The position numbers and the translations under genes are program-made. This document shows positions 1 to 8,397 of a DNA stretch of 28,542 nucleotides, one piece after another (the stretch's first letter is position 1; each line of letters starts with the position of its first letter). This stretch comes from G025836975 sp049646585 (lineage in GTDB: Bacteria; Pseudomonadota; Gammaproteobacteria; Burkholderiales; Burkholderiaceae_B): the NCBI GenBank assembly GCA_049646585.1, contig JBARWC010000052.1, positions 1 through 28,542 of the forward strand, read 5' to 3'. The notes beneath the pieces were generated by a model, which was not told where the DNA came from, made no database searches, and worked only from the letters and a program-made list of their open reading frames with translations.

Positions 1-1290
1 GCCGGAGGCCGCTCCCGCCTGGCCGTCCGAAGAGGATGCCGCGGCACCGTCCGCCTTGGTCGGCGAGGCCTGGGCCTTGTCGTCGCCAGCGGGCGCATCC
101 GACGATCCACCGGTCACCGCGTTGGCCGCATCGGCCAGCGTCTGACTCAGGCCCGCGGCTCCGCCCAGGACCAGATCGGTGGCCGCCCCGCCCTGCGCCT
201 GTAAGGCCTGACTAAGGTTCTTGACGTTGGCCTCCAACTGCGACACCCGCTGCTCGGAGTCCTGTATGCCCTTGCTGGTAGCGACGCGATCGTCGGCTCG
301 CGCATCGGCGTCGCCCGAGGAGCCCGTGCCCGCCGCAGCACCCGTCGCGCCGCCGGCCTTGCCGCTGGTGACCACCTGTTTGCCGGACAGGCGCAATTGA
401 TCTTGTGATGTACCTGCGACTTCGTGCCGCGCAGGCTGGCTGGCCGCCGACACCGTGCCCGATGCGGCCGCGCCGGCTTCCTGGGCCACGGTGGGCGTAT
501 CGCCCGCCGTGCGCTGGCGGTACAAGGCAAAGGCCTGCGCCTGCTGTTGGAAGAGGCGGCGGGCTTCCTTGTCGGAAATGGCGGTAAGGGCCGCCATTTC
601 CGGCATGGCCAGCGTGGCGCCGGCCTTGACCAGGTTGACATTGTTCTGGATGAAGGCTTGCGGGTTGGCCCGCTGCAAGGCGATCATCATCTGGTAGACG
701 CTTACGCCCGGAACCGCATTACGCTGCGCAATGGCGAACATGGTATCGCCGGGCTTGACGCGTATGGATTTTTGCGGCGCGTGCACGCCGCCTTGCGTTG
801 CGGACTGCCCCGAACCCCGCAACGACGAGCTGCGCTGCGCGGCCAGGGACTGCGGCCCGGCCTGGGTCAGCAGGCTGACCTGGTAGCGCTGCTGGCCCGA
901 GGCGGTGCGCACGTCCAGCAGCAGATCGGCCACGGGGCGGTCGAAAGCCTGGCTGGAACGCAGCTGCAAGACCTTGGTGCCCGGCGTATAGCCATCGACC
1001 AAGCGCAATTGCAATGAAGAAAGATCGACCGGCGGAACCAGCCCCGCCTGCTTCCAGTCGCCCTCGGGGGCCAGCCGCACCGCCAGGGAACGCAAGTCAT
1101 CGGCGCTTAGCTGAATGATGGGTACATCTATGCGCAGGGGCTGCCCCAGCGCCGATACCACGCGTGAATGCCCGAGGCTAGCCGCGTACGAGGTCGAGCA
1201 TGCCAGCAATGCCGCCGCAAGTGCCCCGACCAAAGGTTTAGTGTTAAGGACTAACGCAGAAGACGACGGCACACAGCGGGACATTTGCAT
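1..1290 (-). CDS. fimV: FimV-family inner-membrane peptidoglycan-binding protein (N-terminal part, cut by window edge)
   Basis: FimV-like proteins support polar type IV pilus assembly and secretin multimerisation. About 430 residues are visible and the frame stays open to the window edge. Seen: a hydrophobic signal segment near residues 20-37; the FimV N-terminal region (ALGQPLRIDVPI, then the APEGDW and LRLVDGYTPG stretches); a LysM-like domain near 175-231 (IRVKPGDTMFAIAQRN ... VKAGATLAMP); a coiled-coil stretch containing DSEQRVSQLEANVKNLSQAL; then an Ala/Ser/Asp-rich linker. The ATG at 1290 is chosen because a GGGTGA Shine-Dalgarno lies about 9 nt upstream, inside the end of asd. A second in-frame ATG at 1284 fits less well. 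Only 2 nt separate the asd stop from this start, so translation is probably coupled. Following leuCDB-asd is the usual Burkholderiales context. Confidence 0.88.
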   Translation of the reverse strand, partial: MQMSRCVPSSSALVLNTKPLVGALAAALLACSTSYAASLGHSRVVSALGQPLRIDVPIIQLSADDLRSLAVRLAPEGDWKQAGLVPPVDLSSLQLRLVDGYTPGTKVLQLRSSQAFDRPVADLLLDVRTASGQQRYQVSLLTQAGPQSLAAQRSSSLRGSGQSATQGGVHAPQKSIRVKPGDTMFAIAQRNAVPGVSVYQMMIALQRANPQAFIQNNVNLVKAGATLAMPEMAALTAISDKEARRLFQQQAQAFALYRQRTAGDTPTVAQEAGAAASGTVSAASQPARHEVAGTSQDQLRLSGKQVVTSGKAGGATGAAAGTGSSGDADARADDRVATSKGIQDSEQRVSQLEANVKNLSQALQAQGGAATDLVLGGAAGLSQTLADAANAVTGGSSDAPAGDDKAQASPTKADGAAASSSDGQAGAASG

Positions 1291-1292
1291 TT

Positions 1293-2423
1293 TTAAAGTT
1301 CACCCAAAGTTATACGCAACATGCGGCGCAACGGCTCCGCAGCCCCCCATAGTAGCTGATCCCCCACGGTAAAAGCACTTAGGTAGTCGGGGCCCATGGA
1401 CATCTTGCGCAGGCGGCCGACGGGGATATCCAGCGTGCCGGTCACGGCCACCGGCGTGAGTTCACGCATGGTGACGTCGCGCTCGTTGGGGATGACCTTG
1501 GCCCACTTGGAGCCTTCGCGCAGGATGTCGTTGATTTCGTCCAGAGGAACGTCGCGCTTGAGCTTGATGGTCAGGGCCTGGCTATGGCAGCGCATGGCGC
1601 CGACGCGCACGCACAGGCCGTCGATGGGCGTTGCCGCCGTGTCGAAGGCCTGGCCGCGTCCCAGTATCTTGTTGGTCTCGGCCTCGGCCTTCCATTCTTC
1701 GCGCGATACGCCGTTGCCCAGGTCCTTGTCGATCCAGGGGATCAGGTTGCCGCCCAGCGGAACGCCGAAATGCTCCTGCGGCAAGGCGGGATCGTGCTGC
1801 GCCCGCAGGACGCCGCGGTCGATCTCCAGGATGGCGGAAGCCGGGTCGTCCAGCAGGTTCTTGACCGAGCTGTTGAGCAGGCCGAACTGAGTCAACAGTT
1901 CGCGCATGTGCTGCGCGCCGCCGCCCGAGGCCGCCTGATAGGTCATGCTGGTCATCCACTGGATCAAGTCCTGGTTGAACAGGCCAGCCAGGCCCATGAG
2001 CATGCAGCTTACCGTGCAGTTGCCGCCTATGTAGTTCTTGACGCCGCGCTTGAGGGCGGCGTCGATGACGGGGCGGTTGACCGGGTCGAGCACGATGATG
2101 GCGTCATCGGCCATGCGCAGCGTGCTGGCCGCGTCTATCCAGATGCCGTCCCAGCCCGCGGCGCGCAGCTTGGGGTAGACGGCCGTGGTGTAGTCGCCGC
2201 CTTGGGCGGTAAGAATGATGGGCAGTTTTTTCAGCGCATCGATGTCGTAGGCGTCTTGCAGGGCGCCCGCGCCGTCGGCCCAGGTGGGCGCCGCCCCGCC
2301 TGCGTTGCTGGTGGAAAAGAACACCGGCTGAAACAGGGAAAAATCATTCTCGTCGCGCATGCGCTGCATGAGGACGGAACCCACCATGCCGCGCCAGCCG
2401 ACCAAACCTACTGCTTGGCTCAT
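1293..2423 (-). CDS. asd: Aspartate-semialdehyde dehydrogenase
   Basis: Reduces aspartyl-4-phosphate to aspartate semialdehyde with NADPH, the branch point to lysine/diaminopimelate, threonine and methionine. The 376-residue length fits the Gram-negative type. Seen: the Rossmann start VGLVGWRGMVGSVLMQRM, and GGNCTVSC with the catalytic cysteine at about residue 136 (Cys135 in E. coli). A later QAASGGGAQHMRELL stretch is typical of the family. It starts 50 nt after leuB and ends 2 nt before fimV, so it is probably co-transcribed with both. Its Shine-Dalgarno sequence is weak. Its product feeds homoserine to the thrB gene further along this window. Confidence 0.97.
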   Translation of the reverse strand: MSQAVGLVGWRGMVGSVLMQRMRDENDFSLFQPVFFSTSNAGGAAPTWADGAGALQDAYDIDALKKLPIILTAQGGDYTTAVYPKLRAAGWDGIWIDAASTLRMADDAIIVLDPVNRPVIDAALKRGVKNYIGGNCTVSCMLMGLAGLFNQDLIQWMTSMTYQAASGGGAQHMRELLTQFGLLNSSVKNLLDDPASAILEIDRGVLRAQHDPALPQEHFGVPLGGNLIPWIDKDLGNGVSREEWKAEAETNKILGRGQAFDTAATPIDGLCVRVGAMRCHSQALTIKLKRDVPLDEINDILREGSKWAKVIPNERDVTMRELTPVAVTGTLDIPVGRLRKMSMGPDYLSAFTVGDQLLWGAAEPLRRMLRITLGEL

Positions 2424-2473
2424 GTTAAATCGCTTAGATAGAAAGAAAAGTCAAAAAATCGAGTCACGTAATA

Positions 2474-3550
2474 CTATTTTAATGCTTTCAGCACGGCATC
2501 ACCCATTTCGCTGGTGGAAACCTTGTTTGTGCCGGCTTCGTGGATGTCGGCGGTGCGCAAGCCTTGCTCCAGAACGGCCTGCACGGCGGCCTCGATGCGA
2601 TCGGCCTGGGCGGCCTGATCCAGCGAGTAGCGCAGCAGCATGGCGGCCGACAAAATGGTCGCCAGCGGGTTGGCCATGTTCTTGCCGGCGATGTCGGGCG
2701 CCGAGCCGTGGCTGGGCTCGTACAGGCCCTGGTTGGACGCATTCAGCGAAGCCGAGGGCAGCATGCCGATGGAGCCCGTCAGCATCGCGGCCTCGTCCGA
2801 CAGGATGTCGCCGAACAGGTTGCCGGTGACGATGACGTCGAATTCCTTGGGCGCGCGCACCAGTTGCATGGCGGCATTGTCCACATACATATGCGAAAGC
2901 TCGACGTCGCCGTACTCGCGCGCCACGTCGATGACCGTGTCGCGCCAGAACTGCGAGGTTTCCAGCACATTGGCCTTGTCCACGCTGCACAGGCGCTTGT
3001 TGCGCTTTTGCGCCGCCTGGAAGGCCACGTGGGCAATGCGGCGGATTTCGGACTCGGCGTAATGCATGGTGTCGAAACCCTGGCGCTGGCCCTTGAACGG
3101 CCCTTCCGTGACTTCGCGCACGCCGCGCGGCTGGCCGAAGTAGATATCGCCGGTCAGCTCGCGCACGATCAGAATGTCCAGGCCGGCAACGACCTCGGGC
3201 TTCAGGGACGAGGCATTGGCCAGTTGCGGGTACAGGATGGCCGGGCGCAGGTTGGCGAACAGGCCCAGCGCCTTGCGCAAGCCCAGAATGGCTTGTTCCG
3301 GGCGCAGCTCGCGCGGCAGCTTGTCGTATTTCCAATCGCCCACGGCGCCGAACAGGATGGCGGCCGAGCCCTTGGCCAGCTCGAGCGTGGCGGGCGGCAG
3401 CGGATGGCCCTGCTCGTCATAGGCGGCGCCGCCCACGGGCGCCGTCTGAAGGTCCAGGTCCAGGCCCAGGGCGCTCAATACGCGCACGGCCTGCTCGGTG
3501 ATCTCGGGGCCGATACCGTCGCCGGGCAATACAGCAATCTTGTAAGTCAT
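2474..3550 (-). CDS. leuB: 3-isopropylmalate dehydrogenase
   Basis: Oxidises and decarboxylates (2R,3S)-3-isopropylmalate to 2-oxoisocaproate with NAD+, the third step of leucine biosynthesis, in the cytoplasm. The 358-residue length is normal. Seen: N-terminal IAVLPGDGIGPEIT, the ELTGDIYFGQPRG segment, and the metal/substrate-binding stretch NLFGDILSDEAAMLTGSIGM near residues 245-265, followed by YEPSHGSAPDIAGK. An AGGA Shine-Dalgarno lies before ATG 3550. It is separated from leuD by 111 bp that hold two strong hairpins, so its expression may be partly uncoupled from leuCD. Confidence 0.97.
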   Translation of the reverse strand: MTYKIAVLPGDGIGPEITEQAVRVLSALGLDLDLQTAPVGGAAYDEQGHPLPPATLELAKGSAAILFGAVGDWKYDKLPRELRPEQAILGLRKALGLFANLRPAILYPQLANASSLKPEVVAGLDILIVRELTGDIYFGQPRGVREVTEGPFKGQRQGFDTMHYAESEIRRIAHVAFQAAQKRNKRLCSVDKANVLETSQFWRDTVIDVAREYGDVELSHMYVDNAAMQLVRAPKEFDVIVTGNLFGDILSDEAAMLTGSIGMLPSASLNASNQGLYEPSHGSAPDIAGKNMANPLATILSAAMLLRYSLDQAAQADRIEAAVQAVLEQGLRTADIHEAGTNKVSTSEMGDAVLKALK

Positions 3551-3570
3551 GGTTTTTCCTGAATAAATGG

Positions 3571-3591
3571 GTGCGCGTGCAGGCCGCGCAC
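3571..3591 (-). other. Perfect hairpin in the leuB leader
   Basis: A 7-bp perfect inverted repeat (GTGCGCG, 7-nt loop, CGCGCAC) lies just after the terminator-like hairpin and about 20 bp before the leuB start. In the leuB message it could block exonuclease entry or stabilise the 5' end of a processed leuB-asd RNA. No protein-binding role is known to me. Confidence 0.5.
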
Positions 3592-3593
3592 AG

Positions 3594-3620
3594 AAAAAGG
3601 GCTGCGTCGCCGCGGCCCTT
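3594..3620 (-). terminator. Intrinsic terminator-like hairpin between leuD and leuB
   Basis: Read on the minus strand, AAGGGC pairs with GCCCTT. The stem continues inward to 10 positions with one C-A mismatch, is closed by a GCGA (GNRA-type) tetraloop, and runs into TTTTTCTG. This has the shape of a rho-independent terminator, but the T run is short. Because leuB and asd continue in the same direction, partial termination or RNA processing is more likely than a true operon end. Confidence 0.55.
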
Positions 3621-3661
3621 GTCGTTGTCGATGGCGCCCGGCAGTTACCGGGCTAGCGGCC

Positions 3662-4312
3662 TCAAGCGATGGGACGCGCCTCCAGCCAGGGGTGCCGCGC
3701 CAGCCGCTCGGCCTCGAAGGCGCGGATGACATCGGCCTTTTGCAGCGTAAGCCCGATTTCGTCCAACCCGTTAAGCAGGCAGTGCTTGCGGAAGGGCTCG
3801 ATGTCGAAGGCCAGTTCGCGGCCGTCTTGTGCAATGACGACCTGGCGCTCCAGGTCGATGCGCAGCTTGTAGCCGGCAAAAGCCTTGACCTCGTCGAACA
3901 GCCTGGCCACCTGCAGCTCGGGCAGTATGATGGGCAGCAAGCCGTTCTTGAAGCTGTTGTTGAAGAAGATATCGGCATAGGACGGTGCAATAATCGCCCG
4001 AAAACCGTATTGCGTCAAAGCCCAGGGCGCGTGTTCGCGGCTGGAGCCGCAGCCGAAGTTCTTGCGGCCCAGCAGGATGGACGCGCCTTGGTAGCGCGGC
4101 TGGTTCAACACGAAATCCGGGTTCAGCGGCCGCTTGGAGTTGTCCATGCCGGGCTCGCCGTGATCCAGGTAGCGCAGTTCGTCGAACAGATTGGGGCCGA
4201 AGCCCGTGCGCTGAATGGACTTCAGGAACTGCTTGGGAATGATCAGGTCGGTATCGACGTTTTCACGGTCCAGCGGTGCGACCAGGCCATGATGGGTGGT
4301 GAATGCTTGCAT
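3662..4312 (-). CDS. leuD: 3-isopropylmalate dehydratase small subunit
   Basis: Pairs with LeuC to isomerise 2-isopropylmalate to 3-isopropylmalate. The 216-residue length is the normal proteobacterial size. Seen: the N-terminal HHGLVAPLDRENVDTDLIIPKQFL segment that carries the family's DTD-IIP motif, and LGRKNFGCGSSREHAPWAL near residues 81-100, the swivel-domain substrate loop. A good Shine-Dalgarno (AGGAAG, 5 nt spacing) precedes ATG 4312. It starts 9 nt after leuC, so the two subunits come from one message. A terminator-like hairpin follows it. Confidence 0.97.
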   Translation of the reverse strand: MQAFTTHHGLVAPLDRENVDTDLIIPKQFLKSIQRTGFGPNLFDELRYLDHGEPGMDNSKRPLNPDFVLNQPRYQGASILLGRKNFGCGSSREHAPWALTQYGFRAIIAPSYADIFFNNSFKNGLLPIILPELQVARLFDEVKAFAGYKLRIDLERQVVIAQDGRELAFDIEPFRKHCLLNGLDEIGLTLQKADVIRAFEAERLARHPWLEARPIA

Positions 4313-4321
4313 GATGGCTTC

Positions 4322-5725
4322 CTATCGAAAATTTCGTACGTCAACAAAATGGCCCGCGATCGCGGCGGCCGCGGCCATGGCCGGGCTGACCAGGTGCGTG
4401 CGCCCGCCCTGCCCCTGGCGGCCTTCGAAGTTGCGGTTCGAGGTCGAAGCGCAGCGCTCGCCCGGTTCCAGGCGGTCGGCGTTCATGGCCAGGCACATCG
4501 AGCAACCCGGTTCGCGCCACTCGAAGCCCGCATCCAGAAAGATTTTGTGCAACCCTTCCTGCTCGGCCTGGCGCTTGACCAGGCCCGAGCCGGGCACCAC
4601 CATGGCCTGCTTGACCGACGACGCCACGTGCTTGCCGCGCGCCACCGAGGCCGCGGCGCGCAAGTCTTCGATGCGCGCATTGGTGCAGGACCCGATGAAG
4701 ATGCGGTCCACCTTGATGTCGGTAAGCGGCGTATTGGGCTTCAGGCCCATGTATTGCAGGGCGCGCTCCATGCCGCTGCGGCGCACGTCGTCTTTTTCCT
4801 TGTCGGGATCCGGCACCCGGCCGTCGACCGGCAGCACCATTTCAGGCGAGGTGCCCCAGGAAACCTGGGGACGGATTTCGCGAGCGTCGATCTCGACCAC
4901 CCGGTCGAATTTGGCGCCCGGGTCGGAATGCAGCGTGCTCCAGTACTGCACGGCCTGGTCCCACAAGGCGCCGGTGGGTGCATAGGGGCGGCCGCGGAAG
5001 TAGTCTATGGTCTTCTGGTCGACCGCCACCATGCCCGAACGGGCACCGGCTTCGATGGACATATTGCAGACCGTCATGCGCCCTTCGACCGACAAGGCGC
5101 GTATCGTGCTGCCGCCGAACTCCATGGCATAGCCCGTGCCGCCGGCCGTGCCGATTTTGCCGATGACGTACAGGACCAGGTCCTTTGCCGTACAGCCCAG
5201 GGGCAGTTCGCCCTCGACCTTGATCAGCATGTTCTTGCTTTTTTTCATGAGCAGCGTCTGCGTGGCCAATACGTGCTCGACCTCGGAGGTGCCGATGCCG
5301 AAGGCCAAGGCCCCCACGGCGCCGTGCGTGCTGGTGTGGGAATCGCCACAGACCACCGTCATGCCAGGCAGGGTGGCGCCCTGCTCGGGGCCGATGATGT
5401 GCACGATGCCCTGACGCAGGTCGTTCATGCGGAATTCGGTGATGCCGTATTTTTCGCAGTTGCTATCCAGCGTATCGACCTGCAGGCGCGAAATGGGGTC
5501 CTGTATGCCCTGGTTGCGGTCCGTCGTGGGCACGTTGTGGTCGGCCACGGCCAGGTTGGCCTCTGTCCGCCACGGTTTGCGGCCGGCCAGCGCCAGGCCT
5601 TCGAAGGCCTGCGGGCTGGTTACTTCGTGAACCAGGTGACGATCGATATACAGCAAACAGGTGCCGTCCGACTCTTGATGCACCACGTGTGCATTCCAGA
5701 GCTTGTCGTAGAGGGTTTGTGCCAT
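4322..5725 (-). CDS. leuC: 3-isopropylmalate dehydratase large subunit
   Basis: Aconitase-family subunit carrying a [4Fe-4S] cluster; with LeuD it catalyses the second step of leucine biosynthesis. The 467-residue length matches the family. Cluster ligands are visible as Cys347 (IFIGSCTNARIED) and Cys408/Cys411 (EPGCSMCLAMN). Other family stretches are CGDSHTSTHGAVGALAFGIG near 126-145 and the N-terminal LYIDRHLVHEVTSPQAF. It is the first gene of the leu unit, with a Shine-Dalgarno-like AAGGG before ATG 5725. A candidate promoter and a short palindrome lie upstream. Confidence 0.98.
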   Translation of the reverse strand: MAQTLYDKLWNAHVVHQESDGTCLLYIDRHLVHEVTSPQAFEGLALAGRKPWRTEANLAVADHNVPTTDRNQGIQDPISRLQVDTLDSNCEKYGITEFRMNDLRQGIVHIIGPEQGATLPGMTVVCGDSHTSTHGAVGALAFGIGTSEVEHVLATQTLLMKKSKNMLIKVEGELPLGCTAKDLVLYVIGKIGTAGGTGYAMEFGGSTIRALSVEGRMTVCNMSIEAGARSGMVAVDQKTIDYFRGRPYAPTGALWDQAVQYWSTLHSDPGAKFDRVVEIDAREIRPQVSWGTSPEMVLPVDGRVPDPDKEKDDVRRSGMERALQYMGLKPNTPLTDIKVDRIFIGSCTNARIEDLRAAASVARGKHVASSVKQAMVVPGSGLVKRQAEQEGLHKIFLDAGFEWREPGCSMCLAMNADRLEPGERCASTSNRNFEGRQGQGGRTHLVSPAMAAAAAIAGHFVDVRNFR

Positions 5726-5769
5726 GAGGTGCCCTTGGGGAAAAAGGTAAACGGAAAAGCCTTGGATGA

Positions 5770-5797
5770 ATTATGCCATCTTGCAAACCCGGTACAA
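5770..5797 (-). promoter_or_regulatory. Candidate sigma-70 promoter for leuC
   Basis: On the minus strand a CATAAT hexamer (5 of 6 to consensus) lies at 5775-5770 and TTGTAC (weak match to TTGACA) at 5797-5792, with a 16-bp spacer. The inferred start site would be about 40 nt before leuC. This is a pattern match only. Confidence 0.4.
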
Positions 5798-5808
5798 GAC
5801 AAGTTCTT

Positions 5809-5818
5809 ATACTGGTAT
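5809..5818. promoter_or_regulatory. Short palindrome ATAC-TG-GTAT upstream of leuC
   Basis: ATAC and GTAT form a perfect inverted repeat with a 2-nt centre, about 50 bp upstream of the inferred leuC start site. LysR-type regulators often bind AT-rich dyads at such positions. No regulator gene lies next to it, so a factor cannot be named. Confidence 0.25.
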
Positions 5819-5880
5819 CAGCAGTGACACCTTGGGCATCCAGCCAGTTCTTCCGCCACCCATGGCAGCGGCCCCGGCGA

Positions 5881-6528
5881 TCAACGCGGCAACAAGCCCT
5901 GCTCGCGCAATCCCGCCAGGGCGTCGGCGAAAGCCCGCGCATTGCGCGCGGTCTCGGACGCCGTCATGCCGGGCTTGTACAGAGCGGAACCCAGGCCGAA
6001 ACCGTTGGCGCCCGCGCGCAGGTAATCGGCCATGTTGTCGGGCCGTATGCCGCCCACCGGCAGCACGCGGCAGGCAGGAGACAATACGGCGCGCCAGGCC
6101 TTGACCACGGCGGGCAGGATCTGCTCGGCGGGGTATAGCTTCAAGGCGTCGGCGCCGTTGGCCAGGGCGGCAAAGGCCTCGGTGGGCGTGGCCACGCCCG
6201 GTACGCACAGCAAGCCGGACCGCTTGGCCTCGTGGACGACGGCCGGATCGCTGTGCGGCATCAGCACCAGCTTGCCGCCGGCCCGCGCAATCGCCTGGGC
6301 GTCGGCCGGCGACATGACGGTTCCGCCGCCCACCAGCAGCTCGGGAAAGCGTTCCGCCAGGATGGCGATGCTTTCCATCGGCTGCGGCGAATTCAAAGGC
6401 ACTTCAAGGATGCGGAAACCCGCGTCGACCACGCCTTCGGCGACGGCGACCACTTCATCGGGCCGCACGCCCCGGAAAATCGCAATCAGCGGGAATTCAT
6501 CCAGGTAAGTCTCGATACGCATCGTCAT
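5881..6528 (-). CDS. dgoA: 2-dehydro-3-deoxy-6-phosphogalactonate aldolase
   Basis: Class I KDPG/KDPGal aldolase; in the De Ley-Doudoroff pathway it splits 2-dehydro-3-deoxy-6-phosphogalactonate into pyruvate and glyceraldehyde 3-phosphate. Seen: FRGVRPDEV near residue 18, LEVPLNSPQ with the conserved Glu at about 42, GGGTVMSPADA near 67-77, and DALKLYPAEQI with the Schiff-base Lys at about 130. The LYPAE version and pairing with dgoK favour the galactonate enzyme over the glucose-derived KDPG aldolase (Eda). ATG 6522 (MRIETYLD) is an equally plausible start, because GGA lies 6 nt before it. It starts 24 nt after dgoK. No dgoD, dgoT or dgoR is in view. Confidence 0.9.
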   Translation of the reverse strand: MTMRIETYLDEFPLIAIFRGVRPDEVVAVAEGVVDAGFRILEVPLNSPQPMESIAILAERFPELLVGGGTVMSPADAQAIARAGGKLVLMPHSDPAVVHEAKRSGLLCVPGVATPTEAFAALANGADALKLYPAEQILPAVVKAWRAVLSPACRVLPVGGIRPDNMADYLRAGANGFGLGSALYKPGMTASETARNARAFADALAGLREQGLLPR

Positions 6529-6552
6529 TCCAAAAAAAGCATGTCCAAGCCG

Positions 6553-7485
6553 CTAGGCCAGCAGACCCAGGTGGCGCGCAATGGCCAGCATGCCAAGATA
6601 GCTGGCCTGCTCGGGGCAAGCCAGGCCTTCCAGCCCGAAGACGGCAAGCGCCTCTTGGTAGCGCTGCAACAGCGCCGGCTTGCACACCAGGTGGATGCGC
6701 GACGCCACGCCATCGCCCAGCAAGGCCAGCGCCTCGCGGATTTCTTCGCCTATCAGCACCCCGGAAAGGTAATCGGGCGCCAATTCGTTCGTCAAGCCGC
6801 CAAGCAGGCCGCGCGAACGGACGGAAAACAGATTGTGCAACACCGCCCCCTGGGCAGCCGCCGCGCAACCCGCGGCAAACGCCGCCCTGCTCTGCTCCCA
6901 AGGCAGCGGATCGCCCTCGAGCATGCTGCGCGACAAGATGGAATGCTGCTTGAGCACGGCGTAGACCTCGCCGGTCATGTAGCTGTGAAAATCGCGGATG
7001 CGGCGATCTTCCACCCGTACCCATTTGCTATGCGTTCCGGGCAGGACGAAAATGCCGTCGGCCACGCCCAGGGCGTCCAGGGCGCCGAAAACCTGGATTT
7101 CCTCGCCCCGCATCACATCGGGCGCCCCGCCCGCGTGCTCGGTCGCCAGCCCCGGCACGAAACCGATGGAGCCGCCGACCCCGTCGAACCAGGACAGGGC
7201 CCGGCCCAGCTCGTCGAAGCCAGCCGGACAAGACAAGTAGGGAACTTCGTGCCAGCCCTGGCGGCTGCCCACCATGCCCGCCGCCAGCACGACGGCGCCG
7301 GGATGGTCGCGCCGCCACCCGCCCGCCACCTTGTCGAACACGGCCTGGAAATCCCGCCCCGCCACGGCCATGATGCCGTCGGCCGTCTCGGCCTGCTCGA
7401 CGATGCGGCCCTGGCTGTCAAGCAGCGCGGCCCGCAGGGAAGTGGTGCCCCAATCCAGGGCGATCAAATGCTTGGCTGCAGGCAT
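6553..7485 (-). CDS. dgoK: 2-dehydro-3-deoxygalactonokinase
   Basis: Phosphorylates 2-dehydro-3-deoxy-D-galactonate to the 6-phosphate, which is the substrate of the neighbouring DgoA. 310 residues. Seen: the ASKHA-type phosphate-1 motif IALDWGTTSLRAALLD near residues 8-23, and LPGTHSKWVRVEDRRI followed by YMTGEVYAVLKQHSIL, typical of the DgoK family. Only 33 bp separate it from the upstream metalloprotease gene and no convincing promoter is visible there, so it may be read from the aroC side. This pairing with a protease and chorismate synthase makes no obvious metabolic sense. Confidence 0.92.
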   Translation of the reverse strand: MPAAKHLIALDWGTTSLRAALLDSQGRIVEQAETADGIMAVAGRDFQAVFDKVAGGWRRDHPGAVVLAAGMVGSRQGWHEVPYLSCPAGFDELGRALSWFDGVGGSIGFVPGLATEHAGGAPDVMRGEEIQVFGALDALGVADGIFVLPGTHSKWVRVEDRRIRDFHSYMTGEVYAVLKQHSILSRSMLEGDPLPWEQSRAAFAAGCAAAAQGAVLHNLFSVRSRGLLGGLTNELAPDYLSGVLIGEEIREALALLGDGVASRIHLVCKPALLQRYQEALAVFGLEGLACPEQASYLGMLAIARHLGLLA

Positions 7486-7518
7486 GTCGATGCGTTTCCG
7501 ACCGGTATGGAATCCACC

Positions 7519-8367
7519 TTATTTGCCCCCCGCCTGCTTGTACAAAGGCATGACTTTGTTGGCGGCTTCGGTCAGGTCGGCTGAACGGCTGGCGGCCGAG
7601 GGGTGGGTGGACAAGAACTCGGGTGGCGCGCTGCCTTGGCTAAGCGCGCCCATCTTCTGCCACAGGGTGACCGCCGCGCGCGGGTCAAAGCCCGCCCGGG
7701 CGGCCAGCTCGACCCCTATGCGGTCGGCTTCGGCCTCGTGCGTGCGGCTGTTGGGCAAGGTGAACATGACGTTGCTCAGCGCGCTGCCCAGGTCGGCCGT
7801 GGCGCCGCCGCCCGTCACCGCCGACAAGACCGACAGCCCCATATTGGTGACCATCTGCTGCGATACTTGCTCGCGCGCATGTTCGCGCAGGGCGTGCGCC
7901 ATTTCGTGGCCCATGACCGCGGCCAGTTCATCATCGGTGGGCTTGACCTGATTGATCAGGCCGGTATAGACGGCGATTTTCCCGCCCGGCATGCACCAGG
8001 CGTTGACTTCGTCGGAATTCAGGACGTGGACCTCCCACTTCCAGTTGGCCGCGTCGGGGCGAAACGCGCCGACCTGCTTGATCAGCTTCTGGGATATGGC
8101 TTTGACGCGCGCGGTTTGCGCGGTATTGGTGTCCAGGGCGCCCTGGGTCTTGGCCTGCGACAGCAGGCCGTTGTATTGCTGGGCCGCTTCCTGCTCCAAG
8201 GCCTGTTCGGAAACCATGCTGGACATGTACTGCTTGCGATCCACGCCCACCGTGCCCGAATCCGTGGTCTGGACGGCGGCGCAAGCGCCCAGCAATACCA
8301 GGCCGGACATTGCAGCAACGGCGCAGACGCCGCGCAGCGCCGAGCTTGCGTTGATTGTTTTCTTCAT
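7519..8367 (-). CDS. M48-family zinc metalloprotease, predicted lipoprotein
   Basis: Predicted envelope-attached metalloprotease related to E. coli LoiP (YggG). The start is ATG 8367 rather than a longer frame, because AAAGGAG lies about 10 nt upstream and a lipoprotein signal follows directly (hydrophobic stretch ending LLGAC, acylated Cys at 29). Length 282 residues. Seen: zinc motif HEMAH at 154-158 within AVMGHEMAHALREHA, and the third-ligand motif EAEAD at 211-215. The Ala after the lipobox Cys does not suggest inner-membrane retention, so an outer-membrane periplasmic face is likely. It lies 30 nt downstream of aroC. Its role is probably envelope protein quality control; the substrate is unknown. 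Confidence 0.9.
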   Translation of the reverse strand: MKKTINASSALRGVCAVAAMSGLVLLGACAAVQTTDSGTVGVDRKQYMSSMVSEQALEQEAAQQYNGLLSQAKTQGALDTNTAQTARVKAISQKLIKQVGAFRPDAANWKWEVHVLNSDEVNAWCMPGGKIAVYTGLINQVKPTDDELAAVMGHEMAHALREHAREQVSQQMVTNMGLSVLSAVTGGGATADLGSALSNVMFTLPNSRTHEAEADRIGVELAARAGFDPRAAVTLWQKMGALSQGSAPPEFLSTHPSAASRSADLTEAANKVMPLYKQAGGK

Positions 8368-8397
8368 GGCGGTAAGGCTCCTTTCAGGCAACAAAAT

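Noticed and set aside
3692..5827. A 711-codon open frame on the plus strand over leuD and leuC
   Set aside because: It is antisense to two unmistakable enzymes, has His/Gln/Arg/Ala-rich sequence with no recognisable domain, and is explained by GC-rich third-position bias.
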